This document shows positions 5,754 through 5,817 of a stretch of 5,817 nt of DNA, one piece after another. Each line of letters starts with the position of its first letter. Within the stretch, counting starts at the first letter, position 1. The notes beneath the pieces are model-generated. The model was not told the DNA's origin. It saw nothing but the letters and a program-made list of their open reading frames with translations, and did not search any database. Location of the stretch: assembly GCA_913058195.1 (NCBI GenBank), contig CAJXPP010000148.1, positions 1 through 5,817 on the forward strand. The letters run 5' to 3'. A program made the translations under genes and the position numbers. This stretch comes from an uncultured Gammaproteobacteria bacterium (GTDB taxonomy: Bacteria > Pseudomonadota > Gammaproteobacteria > Nitrosococcales > Methylophagaceae).

Positions 5754-5817
5754 CCTTTCAAAAAAATCAGTAATAAGTATTACCAACCGTTCCTAATGAA
5801 ATAAATAGCAATAATCA

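Overview
The window looks like ordinary chromosome from a Gram-negative bacterium, most likely a gammaproteobacterium with moderately low GC (about 40% by eye). The evidence is an outer-membrane efflux protein, a periplasmic adaptor, a lipoprotein with a type II signal, and protein families common in that group. I cannot name the genus. No rRNA, tRNA, CRISPR array, transposase or phage gene is visible.

Positions 1-2448 (+ strand) hold the end of a tightly packed efflux operon. It contains the C-terminal tail of a TolC/NodT-type outer-membrane channel (stop at 228-230), an HlyD/EmrA-type adaptor (257-1381) and a DUF2955 inner-membrane protein related to the FUSC/aromatic-acid-exporter group (1387-2448). 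Together they form a plausible three-part pump from inner membrane to outside. The substrate is unknown.

Positions 2449-2676 separate convergent genes and hold a long imperfect inverted repeat (about 2497-2654), the least explained structure in the window. On the - strand a small predicted lipoprotein follows (2677-3066), then a 346-bp gap with a homopolymer-rich hairpin and a possible terminator. Next is an MgtC/SapB-DUF4010 membrane protein (3413-4675), which starts at TTG and carries a G9 run near its 3' end that could slip.

Positions 4676-5075 carry no convincing gene, only a likely promoter and some weak inverted repeats. The last gene, also on the - strand (5076-5744), is a MaoC/NodN-type hot-dog hydratase with an N-terminal extension of about 80 residues. 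The - strand genes are widely spaced and look like separate transcription units with no evident link to the efflux operon. I found no clear sign of a new multi-gene system.
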